DNA of 13,663 nt from Paradesertivirga sp966210515 (lineage in GTDB: Bacteria > Bacteroidota > Bacteroidia > Sphingobacteriales > Sphingobacteriaceae): assembly GCA_966210515.1 (NCBI GenBank), contig CBIHLM010000094.1, forward strand, positions 1 to 13,663, written 5' to 3'. The notes beneath the pieces are model-generated. The model was not told where the DNA came from and did no database searches. It saw nothing but the letters and a program-made list of their open reading frames with translations. Made by a program: the position numbers and the translations under genes. The stretch's first letter is position 1; each line of letters begins with the position of its first letter. Shown here one piece after another: positions 1-6,676 of this stretch.

Positions 1-48
1 GTTTCTGAAGCTGCAATGGAAGACAGAAAAAAGAACGGATATTTTTAA
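1..48 (+). CDS. cysD: Sulfate adenylyltransferase subunit 2, C-terminal end only
   Basis: The window opens inside a reading frame whose last 15 codons read VSEAAMEDRKKNGYF and end in TAA at 46-48. A tail of the type M-E-x-K-K-x-G-Y-F is characteristic of CysD, the small catalytic subunit of ATP sulfurylase, which makes adenosine phosphosulfate from sulfate and ATP. The identity is supported by the complete cysN downstream, because cysD and cysN almost always occur in that order. Only the tail is present, so no catalytic motif can be checked. The 212-bp gap before cysN is larger than I would expect for these partners and holds an inverted-repeat structure. Confidence 0.85.
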   Translation, partial: VSEAAMEDRKKNGYF

Positions 49-53
49 AGGGA

Positions 54-252
54 GTATCAGGATGTTAGTATCAAGTATCAAGACTTGTGTATTAATCCTG
101 GTGCCGGATATCTTTTAATAGACTGAATGTCTGCCTTATGTGCTAAACATTCACCTGATAATAAACGAACTATAAATAAAAAGTTAACAGTGAGCTAGTT
201 GACTAAGGACACTAGATATTCATCTTGATACTTTGTACTAAATACTTGATAC
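54..252. repeat. Inverted-repeat-bounded intergenic element between cysD and cysN
   Basis: Positions 54-84 and 222-252 form an imperfect inverted repeat: 24 of 31 positions pair by my count. Both arms are built around the unit GTATCAAG, and the left arm carries it in near-tandem (68-82). The interior (85-221) is AT-rich, has stop codons in all forward frames and shows no convincing gene. The layout of terminal inverted repeats around a short non-coding core in the spacer of an operon resembles a MITE- or REP-type interspersed repeat. No clear target-site duplication is visible. A transcript through here could fold into a long stem, which may affect the coupling of cysD and cysN expression. 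The mobile origin is inference; the repeat is seen directly. Confidence 0.55.
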
Positions 253-260
253 CCTAAAAA

Positions 261-1502
261 ATGGATTTACTTCGATTTATAACTGCTGGTAGTGTTGATG
301 ATGGAAAAAGCACATTAATTGGCCGTCTTTTATATGATACCGATTCTATAAAAGTTGACCAGCTTGAAACCATACTTAAGCAAAGTAAAAATAAATCTGA
401 AGGTGAAATAGATTTAGCTCTTTTTACCGACGGCTTACGTGCAGAACGGGAGCAGGGAATCACGATCGATGTAGCCTATAAATATTTCAATACAGAGAAA
501 CGCAAGTTTATCATTGCCGATGCGCCGGGTCATATTCAATATACCCGCAACATGGTTACCGGAGCGTCAAACTCTGATTTGATTATTATTTTGGTTGATG
601 CCCGCCAAGGAGTTATTGAGCAAACCCGTCGTCACAGTATTCTCGCTTCATTACTGGCAATTCCGCACGTCGTGGTTACCATAAACAAAATGGATATGGT
701 GCATTATTCGGAGGCTGTTTATAATGATATCATTTCTGATTACATGAGAATGGCTGAACAGCTGAACATAAAAGATGTAACTTTTATTCCGATTAGCGCC
801 TTAAACGGCGATAATATTGTTAAGCCATCTGTTAATACTCCGTGGTATACAGGCGAAACTTTATTGAATCTTTTAGAAACAATAAACATCTCTAACGACA
901 TTAACTATACAGACCCAAGATTCGCTGTGCAATATGTAATCAGACCTCAGTCTGATGATTTACACGACTATCGCGGATATGCAGGAAAGGTTGTAAGCGG
1001 AACCTATAAAAAAGGCGATTTGGTTACAGTTCTTCCGGAAGGAATTGACTCTGAAATTGAGGCTGTTGAAATTAATGGAGAAGAAGTGGCGGAAGCTTTC
1101 GCGCCCCAAAGTGCAGTTATCCGTCTAAAAGACGATATAGATGTTAACCGCGGTAATGTTATTGTCAACAGATCAAGCATGCCTAAAGTTTCTCAGGAAC
1201 TGGAAGCAGTAATTTGCTGGATGGATACGAAACCTCTGAACCCTGGGAATAAATATCTTATACAAGTGCACGGAAAAACTGTACGTTGTGTAGTTAAGGA
1301 AATAAATTATAAGCTGGATGTTAACACCCTTGTAAAACAAGACAATATTGAACAAGCCGGACTAAACGATATTGTTAATATTACTATTAAAACAGCTTCT
1401 CCTATTGTATTCGATACTTATGAGGAATTGAGAGCAAACGGAGGTGCAATACTTATTGATGAAACAGCCTTTACTACAGTGGCTGGCTGCATGCTTTTGT
1501 AA
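261..1502 (+). CDS. cysN: Sulfate adenylyltransferase subunit 1 (CysN GTPase subunit)
   Basis: This is the regulatory GTPase subunit of ATP sulfurylase. It couples GTP hydrolysis to the formation of adenosine phosphosulfate by CysD in cytoplasmic sulfate assimilation. The 413-residue protein has the translation-factor GTPase signatures in order: P-loop GSVDDGKST at residues 10-18, the switch II motif DAPGH with the following QYTRNMVTGAS, the guanine-specificity motif NKMD, and SALNGDN. Beta-barrel domains like those of EF-Tu follow. It ends after the barrels, so there is no fused APS kinase (CysC/NodQ type). The ATG at 261 gives the short N-terminus MDLLRFITAGS seen in Bacteroidota homologues. 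No Shine-Dalgarno sequence is visible, which is normal for this phylum. cysD ends 212 bp upstream, across an inverted-repeat element. Confidence 0.95.
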   Translation: MDLLRFITAGSVDDGKSTLIGRLLYDTDSIKVDQLETILKQSKNKSEGEIDLALFTDGLRAEREQGITIDVAYKYFNTEKRKFIIADAPGHIQYTRNMVTGASNSDLIIILVDARQGVIEQTRRHSILASLLAIPHVVVTINKMDMVHYSEAVYNDIISDYMRMAEQLNIKDVTFIPISALNGDNIVKPSVNTPWYTGETLLNLLETINISNDINYTDPRFAVQYVIRPQSDDLHDYRGYAGKVVSGTYKKGDLVTVLPEGIDSEIEAVEINGEEVAEAFAPQSAVIRLKDDIDVNRGNVIVNRSSMPKVSQELEAVICWMDTKPLNPGNKYLIQVHGKTVRCVVKEINYKLDVNTLVKQDNIEQAGLNDIVNITIKTASPIVFDTYEELRANGGAILIDETAFTTVAGCMLL

Positions 1503-1522
1503 GTATTATAATAGTAATAATA

Positions 1523-1556
1523 CATAACAAATTCGCTTGGAATATAATTTGTTATG
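1523..1556. repeat. Perfect 11-bp inverted repeat after cysN (hairpin A)
   Basis: CATAACAAATT at 1523-1533 is the exact reverse complement of 1546-1556, with a 12-nt loop. The stem is AT-rich and is not followed by a T-run, so it is not a classical intrinsic terminator, although it lies 20 bp after the cysN stop. Its right arm shares 1552-1556 with a second perfect inverted repeat, so the two hairpins exclude each other. It could be a weak terminator, an RNA-processing hairpin or an operator. Confidence 0.5.
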
Positions 1557-1576
1557 AAATTTCGTTAATTTCATAA
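1552..1576. repeat. Perfect 10-bp inverted repeat before the DUF4175 gene (hairpin B)
   Basis: TTATGAAATT at 1552-1561 is the exact reverse complement of 1567-1576, with a 5-nt loop TCGTT. It ends 19 bp before the ATG at 1596. It overlaps the right arm of the preceding hairpin by 5 bases, so only one of the two can form in RNA. The stem is weak, with one G-C pair. A dimeric-protein binding site is the main alternative to an RNA role. Confidence 0.45.
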
Positions 1577-1595
1577 TCTATAGGCGGATGTTATT

Positions 1596-4500
1596 ATGCT
1601 CTCAGACAATAACTATTCTTATCTCATCCATAAAATCGATGAATTTATAAGGAAGTACTACTTGAATAAAGTAGTACGCGGCCTTATTTATCTTACCGCA
1701 TCGTTTTTGGCGAGTTATTTAGTTGTTACGATAGCAGAATATCTCGGAAACTTTTCACCTTTAATCCGCACTATTCTCTTTTATAGTTTTCTGATTTTGA
1801 ACGGAACCATCCTTGCTAACTGGATCGTGATTCCGCTTCTATCATTTTACAATCTTGGAAAACATATTTCACATGAGCAAGCTTCTGAGATAATCGGGCG
1901 GCATTTTGTGCATGTGAAGGATAAATTGCTGAATACCCTACAGCTTAAAAAGCTTGCAGATGAAAATCATCAGCAAAAAAGTTTAATAGAAGCAAGTATC
2001 AATCAAAAAATTGACGATCTAAAGCCCATTCCGTTCACCTCCGCGATTCGGATTAATGATAACCGAAAATATCTAAAATACGCACTACCTCCGCTGGCGA
2101 TAATTTTCCTTATAAGTGCAACAGCACCATCAATTTTTTCTGAAAGCACGGAAAGGCTTTTAAAACATGATAAGAAATTTGTTAAAAAGGCACCGTTCGA
2201 ATTCGTAATACTAAACAAAGATCTTTCTTCCGTTCAGGGCGATGATTTCGAATTACAGATAAAAATGACGGGAAATGAAATTCCCCAGGATATTTATTTA
2301 GAAGACGGCGCAAATACGTTCAAACTCGAAAAAGAGAACATTATCCGCTTTAATTATACGTTCAGGAACCTTCAGAATACGAAAAATATCCGACTGATAG
2401 CAGGAGAGTTTTCTTCAGATAGGTACACGATTGAGGTTAAACGCAAACCGACCTTGTTAAATTTCGACGTAATTCTGGACTACCCCGAGTATGTTCGCAA
2501 AAGAAGAGAGTTTATAAGCAATTCCGGAGATCTAACCGTGCCTGTTGGCACCAAAATTAGTTGGAAGTTCAAAACGGATAACACGAGCACTATTCAGTTA
2601 AATCTTGGAAACAGAAACGTTAGTATAAAGCCTTCTAATGCGAATGAATTTAATTTCTCTTATAGAGCGATGCAAAATACGGGTTTCACCGCCCGGCCAG
2701 TAAATAAGGAAGTAAGTACAAGCGATCTGGCTAATTATACAATTAAAGTCATTCCAGATTTGAATCCGGCCATTCAGGTAAATGAGCGGCCTGACTCTGT
2801 GAATACTAAAATGTTGTATTTCGTTGGACAGGTGAGTGATGACTATGGCTTCTCATCTTTAAGATTTCACTATAAAGTCCTCAATGGAGATAAGATCGCA
2901 AAATCAAACACTAAAACTATTTCTTTCGATAGAAATGCCTTACAGAGTAATTTTTTCCATGTGTGGGATGTAAAGGAAGCGAATGCTGAACCTGGCCAGC
3001 AAGTTGAATATTATTTTGAAGTTGTGGACAACGATGGTGTGAATGGGCCGAAAGCTACCCGCTCTGTCGTAAAAACAGTAAAACTTCCTACACAAGCAGA
3101 AGCGGAACGGAACATTGAACAATCGTCGAAGGCCGTTCAACAGAAAACTGAGCAGGCCATCCGGCAGGCAGGACAAATTGAGCGAGATGCAAAGCGGTTA
3201 ACACAGGATCTGATAAACAAAAAAAGTCTCTCTTTTGAAGAAAAGAAAGAGGTTGAAAAGCTATTGGAAAAACAAAAAGCACTTGAAAATCTTGTCAATG
3301 AAATCAAAAAAGACAATAAACAGAAATCGTTAGAACAGCAAGACATTCAAAATCAGTCTGAGGAAATCCTTAAGAAGCAGAAGCAAATAGAAGATCTCTT
3401 TAATAATGTCCTGGATGAAAAAACCAGAGAGCTTTTAAAAAACATTGAAAAACTGCTTGAACAAAACAATAAAAATCAAACTCAACAGGAACTATCAAAA
3501 ATGCAGTTAGATAGCAAAACGCTGCAAAAAGAGCTAGACCGCATTTTAGAGCTATATAAACAGCTTGAGTTCGATCAGAAACTTACCAATACCATTGACA
3601 AACTAAAAGAGCAAGCACAGAAGCAAGAAAAATTGGGAGAACAAACTGCGAAGAAGAGTTCAGATCCCGACGCTCTCAAACAACAGCAGGAAGAACTTCA
3701 GAAAGATTTTGAGAAAGTACAAAAGGATTTGGAAGAGCTTGCGCAGAAAAATGAAGAACTTGAGCAAAAAAACAATCTGCAGAATACTGAAAAGGAACAG
3801 GAACAAATAGAAAAACAACAGGAAGAAAGTAGCAGGAACCTCGGGCAGAAGGATACCAAAAAGGCTTCTGAAAATCAAAAACAAGCCGCAAAGCAGATGA
3901 ATGATCTTTCTAAGAAATTGGAGCAAATGCAACAGGAGGGAGAAATGCAAGAAATGCAGGTTAATATGCAGAATCTTCGTGAAGTGTTATCAAACCTGTT
4001 AACATCCTCCTTTGATCAGGAAAAAGTAATGCAAGCGCTAAAGGGGACTTCCGTAAATGATCCAAACTATGTGAAACTGACTCAAAAGCAAAAAGACATA
4101 AAAGATAACCTCAAAATGGTTCAGGATAGTCTGTATTCCTTAAGCCGGCAGGTTCCACAAATTGAATCAGTGATTAACAAAGAAATTCAAACAATAAACA
4201 CCAATATTGACTTTGCATTACAACAACTTGCGGAAAGAAGAACGGCTGAAGCAAATCGGAACCAGCAATACGCAATGACTTCTATTAACAATCTGGCATT
4301 AATGCTTAGCGAAGTAGAAGAACAAATGCAACAGGCAATGAAAAATGCCAAACAAGGGAAGGGAAAAGGGAAAGGAAAAAGCCCCAGCCTTTCCGAATTA
4401 AGTAAAATGCAGGAAAAGCTGAACCAAAACATGCAAAAAGCCCGGCAACAAATGCAACAGCAGGGGCCACAGCCGGGCCAGGGGAAGCAAAGTCAGGGAA

Positions 4501-4937
4501 AAGGCCAGATGAGCGAGCAAATGGCACGTATGGCACGTGAGCAGCAGTTAATCAGGCAAGCTTTACAAGATATTAATCGGGAAATGAATAAAGACGGCAA
4601 GGGAAGTTTAGGCAATCTTGATAAATTGACAAAAGAAATGGAACAAACCGAAACTGATCTCGTAAACAAGAAAATCCAGCAGGAAACGTTAATTAGACAG
4701 CAAGATATATTAACGAAGTTACTGGATGCCGAAAAGGCAGAGCGGGAACGCGAACTTGACACACAACGGGAAAGCAAGCAGGGTAGGGATCAAGCTCCAA
4801 ACTACAAAATCGTACTCGAAGAATTTAATAAAATTAAACGTCGCGAGCTCGAATTATTAAAAACTGTACCACCTGCACTTAATTCATTTTATAAATTGAA
4901 AGTAGGTGACTATTTTAGACTTTTAAATACTAAATAA
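1596..4937 (+). CDS. DUF4175-type membrane-anchored coiled-coil protein
   Basis: This 1113-residue protein has no known biochemical function, and I assign it to the DUF4175 family by architecture. Three hydrophobic segments lie near residues 26-50, 57-85 and 159-181. A beta-rich stretch follows to about residue 495, probably outside the cytoplasmic membrane (e.g. LLNFDVILDYPEYVRKRREF near 287-306). After it comes a very long Gln/Lys/Glu-rich helical region (about 496-900) with coiled-coil periodicity. There is then a low-complexity G-K repeat at 921-928 and a Gln/Met-rich C-terminal part ending in a conserved-looking helical tail. No enzymatic motif is visible. The start is the first ATG in the frame and gives a sensible N-terminus. 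The next gene begins 3 bp after the stop, and ybeY follows that, so the three are almost certainly co-transcribed. A structural or scaffolding role at the envelope is inferred from architecture only. Confidence 0.85.
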   Translation: MLSDNNYSYLIHKIDEFIRKYYLNKVVRGLIYLTASFLASYLVVTIAEYLGNFSPLIRTILFYSFLILNGTILANWIVIPLLSFYNLGKHISHEQASEIIGRHFVHVKDKLLNTLQLKKLADENHQQKSLIEASINQKIDDLKPIPFTSAIRINDNRKYLKYALPPLAIIFLISATAPSIFSESTERLLKHDKKFVKKAPFEFVILNKDLSSVQGDDFELQIKMTGNEIPQDIYLEDGANTFKLEKENIIRFNYTFRNLQNTKNIRLIAGEFSSDRYTIEVKRKPTLLNFDVILDYPEYVRKRREFISNSGDLTVPVGTKISWKFKTDNTSTIQLNLGNRNVSIKPSNANEFNFSYRAMQNTGFTARPVNKEVSTSDLANYTIKVIPDLNPAIQVNERPDSVNTKMLYFVGQVSDDYGFSSLRFHYKVLNGDKIAKSNTKTISFDRNALQSNFFHVWDVKEANAEPGQQVEYYFEVVDNDGVNGPKATRSVVKTVKLPTQAEAERNIEQSSKAVQQKTEQAIRQAGQIERDAKRLTQDLINKKSLSFEEKKEVEKLLEKQKALENLVNEIKKDNKQKSLEQQDIQNQSEEILKKQKQIEDLFNNVLDEKTRELLKNIEKLLEQNNKNQTQQELSKMQLDSKTLQKELDRILELYKQLEFDQKLTNTIDKLKEQAQKQEKLGEQTAKKSSDPDALKQQQEELQKDFEKVQKDLEELAQKNEELEQKNNLQNTEKEQEQIEKQQEESSRNLGQKDTKKASENQKQAAKQMNDLSKKLEQMQQEGEMQEMQVNMQNLREVLSNLLTSSFDQEKVMQALKGTSVNDPNYVKLTQKQKDIKDNLKMVQDSLYSLSRQVPQIESVINKEIQTINTNIDFALQQLAERRTAEANRNQQYAMTSINNLALMLSEVEEQMQQAMKNAKQGKGKGKGKSPSLSELSKMQEKLNQNMQKARQQMQQQGPQPGQGKQSQGKGQMSEQMARMAREQQLIRQALQDINREMNKDGKGSLGNLDKLTKEMEQTETDLVNKKIQQETLIRQQDILTKLLDAEKAERERELDTQRESKQGRDQAPNYKIVLEEFNKIKRRELELLKTVPPALNSFYKLKVGDYFRLLNTK
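4354..4381 (+). repeat. 28-nt homopurine run encoding a Gly-Lys repeat
   Basis: Positions 4354-4381 contain only A and G on the + strand and encode alternating Gly and Lys residues in the DUF4175 protein. Such a tract is prone to replication slippage, and a gain or loss of a base would shift the frame of the last 190 or so residues. It sits inside a gene half that is A/G-rich on this strand because of its Lys, Glu and Gln codons. Confidence 0.6.
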
Positions 4938-4940
4938 TCT

Positions 4941-5375
4941 ATGATCACGAATCGCGTAGATATGTCAGATGACACCGTGTTATATACACTCCAGTTACCT
5001 TCTAAGGTTGAAAGCATAACCTCTATAGAGAATTTTGTAGATACCCTGAAAGATGAATATAACATTGGTGATGACACCTATGCCAATATGTTGACTTGTT
5101 TAAGTGAAGCTACTATAAATGCAATTGTTCACGGCAACAAACAGGACGAAAATAAAAAGGTTTATATAAACCTGGAAGTGCAGTCAGGAAAACGTTTGCA
5201 ATTTACCGTTGCAGATGAGGGCGAAGGCTTTGACTACAATCAGCTGCCTGATCCTACAGCTCCCGAAAATCTTGAAAACCTGACAGGAAGAGGTGTATTT
5301 ATTATCAAACATCTGGCAGATCAGTGCATTTTTAATTTGAAAGGCAATGAAGTTGAACTACACTTTAAGGTTTAA
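4941..5375 (+). CDS. RsbW-like ATP-binding protein (HATPase_c_2, anti-sigma-factor kinase type)
   Basis: This is a small stand-alone GHKL ATPase domain of 144 residues, the type used by anti-sigma-factor serine kinases such as RsbW and SpoIIAB. The N box is present as LSEATINAIVHGN (residues 54-66, with E56 and N60), the G1 box as DEGEGFD (92-98) and the G2 box as GRGVFIIKHLAD (116-127). It can therefore be expected to bind ATP and Mg2+. Its kinase or anti-sigma activity is not proven by sequence, and no partner sigma or antagonist (STAS) gene is in the window. The ATG at 4941 lies 3 bp after the DUF4175 stop; a second in-frame ATG at 4962 would give 137 residues and is equally plausible. The gene overlaps ybeY by 1 bp (TAATG), which points to translational coupling. 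Confidence 0.85.
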   Translation: MITNRVDMSDDTVLYTLQLPSKVESITSIENFVDTLKDEYNIGDDTYANMLTCLSEATINAIVHGNKQDENKKVYINLEVQSGKRLQFTVADEGEGFDYNQLPDPTAPENLENLTGRGVFIIKHLADQCIFNLKGNEVELHFKV

Positions 5376-5806
5376 TGAGCCAACTGCCAATTCACTTTTT
5401 CTCTGAAGATATCTCCTTTACATTAAAAGAAAAAAACAAGGTTCGTAACTGGATTAAAAACACCATCCGCTCGGAAGGTAAAAAGTTAAAAGAGCTTAAT
5501 TTTATATTCTGTAGTGACGCTTACCTTCTTGAAATAAACAAGCAATACCTTAATCACGACACTTTTACGGATATAGTTACTTTTGATAACAGTGAATCTC
5601 CGGATTTAATAATCGGAGATGTGTTTATTAGTATAGAACGTATCCGGGAAAATGCGTCAAAATATAAAGTAGCTGAAAAAGATGAACTGCATCGGGTTAT
5701 AATTCACGGAACGCTTCACCTTATAGGCTATAAGGACAAGACCAAATCCGACAAAAGTTTAATGACAGAAAAAGAAGATCACCACCTTGCTATGCGTGAC
5801 TTCTGA
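5375..5806 (+). CDS. ybeY: Endoribonuclease YbeY (rRNA maturation RNase)
   Basis: YbeY is a metal-dependent single-strand endoribonuclease that takes part in 16S rRNA 3'-end maturation and ribosome quality control in the cytoplasm. The 143-residue protein has the family layout, with TFTDIVTFDN at 63-72 (the counterpart of the T-[ND]-V-L-S-F-P motif) and the metal-site signature HGTLHLIGYKD at 111-121. The first two ligands, H111 and H115, are present. The position of the third His in the canonical HGxLHLxGYDH motif holds D121. From memory this Asp is common in Bacteroidota YbeY and is probably a working ligand rather than a loss. The ATG shares its A with the TAA of the upstream ATPase gene, so ybeY is the last gene of a three-gene operon. 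Confidence 0.93.
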   Translation: MSQLPIHFFSEDISFTLKEKNKVRNWIKNTIRSEGKKLKELNFIFCSDAYLLEINKQYLNHDTFTDIVTFDNSESPDLIIGDVFISIERIRENASKYKVAEKDELHRVIIHGTLHLIGYKDKTKSDKSLMTEKEDHHLAMRDF

Positions 5807-6022
5807 ATCTTGCCGGCTTTTACTCCATAAAACGCAATAATCGAAACCTTTTAAAACGCTTATAGCCTTAAAATTGAAATTGGCTGCTTCAAATAATCTA
5901 AAGTTTCGTCCCTTTCCAAATGAATTAGTTTCATCGCTGTCTCATATAAATAGATGTTTAAACACACAATAGTTTTTCCAAGCTAATAAATCCTTATTTT
6001 TGTGCGCTTTAAGCGATAAAAT
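5807..6022. other. Intergenic spacer between ybeY and the SDR-like gene
   Basis: This 216-bp AT-rich gap has stop codons in all frames and no RNA gene that I can recognise. I looked for an intrinsic terminator after ybeY and found none; the only pairing stretches are short (AGCC/GGCT around 5876-5890 and ATGAA/TTCAT around 5921-5935) and have no T-run. The right end carries a candidate promoter for the next operon. Confidence 0.6.
5995..6002 (+). promoter_or_regulatory. Candidate -7 promoter element (TATTTTTG) before the SDR-like/ABC-F operon
   Basis: TATTTTTG fits the Bacteroidota housekeeping -7 consensus TAnnTTTG exactly and lies 20 bp before the TTG start at 6023. Transcription would then begin with a very short leader. 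The upstream -33 TTTG element is poor: only a T-run around 5973-5977 sits at about the right distance. With AT-rich DNA a chance match is possible. Confidence 0.35.
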
Positions 6023-6676
6023 TTGAAAAGAGTTATTGTAGCGGGCGCGAGCGGACTTGTTGGGAGTGAACTTTTAAATCATCTGTTAGACAACAACAAG
6101 ATAGATGAAGTTGTAGCGTTAGTAAGGAGACCTTTGCCTGTGTCTAATATAAAGTTAGTTCAAATACTTACAAGCTTCGATTCGCTTGGCGAGATTAAGA
6201 ATGACTTAAAAGGAGATGCACTTTATTGTTGTTTAGGGACGACAAAGAATAAAACGCCGGATGAGTTTGATTACAGGAAAGTAGATCATGATTATCCGGT
6301 AGCTTTGGCCAAACTTGCTTCGGAAAATAAGGTCTCTCAATTTCACCTAATCTCTGCCCTGGGAGCTGATCCTAATTCTGGCATATTTTATAATAAGTTA
6401 AAAGGAGAGACAGAACGAGACATTAAAGAAATTCCTTTCCGGGCGATTTATATTTATCAACCCTCTTTGCTTACAGGAGACAGGAAAGAAAAGAGACAAG
6501 TAGAAAAGCTTGCAATCACCTTCATGAAAATCATCAATCCACTATTGGCGGGTAGTTTAAAAAAATATAAAAGTATACAGGCTATTACGGTAGCAAAGGC
6601 AATGATTAATCAAACATTTAAAAACGAAGAAGGAATACACACGTATCCTTCCGATACAATAACACAATTAGCATGA
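6023..6676 (+). CDS. NAD(P)-binding atypical SDR-family protein
   Basis: This 217-residue Rossmann-fold protein belongs to the NAD(P)H-binding atypical short-chain dehydrogenase group (HTATIP2/TIP30-like or NmrA-like). The dinucleotide-binding loop GASGLVG is at residues 8-14, after the strand KRVIVA. LISALGA at 109-115 and Y123-x3-K127 (YNKLK) match the position of the SDR Ser/Tyr/Lys region. The substrate is unknown. The start must be TTG at 6023, or something further downstream that would cut the Rossmann strand, because an in-frame TAA lies at 6017-6019 and no ATG is near. The stop overlaps the next gene by 4 bp (ATGA), so it is translationally coupled to the ABC-F ATPase, though no functional link is obvious. 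Confidence 0.85.
   Translation: MKRVIVAGASGLVGSELLNHLLDNNKIDEVVALVRRPLPVSNIKLVQILTSFDSLGEIKNDLKGDALYCCLGTTKNKTPDEFDYRKVDHDYPVALAKLASENKVSQFHLISALGADPNSGIFYNKLKGETERDIKEIPFRAIYIYQPSLLTGDRKEKRQVEKLAITFMKIINPLLAGSLKKYKSIQAITVAKAMINQTFKNEEGIHTYPSDTITQLA

Noticed and set aside
62..118. Small ORF MLVSSIKTCVLILVPDIF in the cysD-cysN gap
   Set aside because: It is only 18 codons, lies across the left arm of the inverted repeat and shows no independent sign of being coding.
224..235. CTTGATACTTTG as a promoter for cysN
   Set aside because: It has only one base between TA and TTTG and no suitably spaced TTG box; the sequence is explained by the inverted-repeat arm.
1543..1551. TATAATTTG as a -7 promoter element for the DUF4175 operon
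   Set aside because: It has three bases between TA and TTTG instead of two and no -33 element at the right distance; the same bases belong to the perfect inverted repeat.
3660..3950. Long open frames on the minus strand within the DUF4175 gene
   Set aside because: They mirror the A/G-rich coiled-coil codons and translate to Phe/Leu-rich sequence without domain features; the + strand gene explains the region.
5805..5940. Intrinsic terminator after ybeY
   Set aside because: The possible stems are 4-5 bp, broken, and lack a following T-run.
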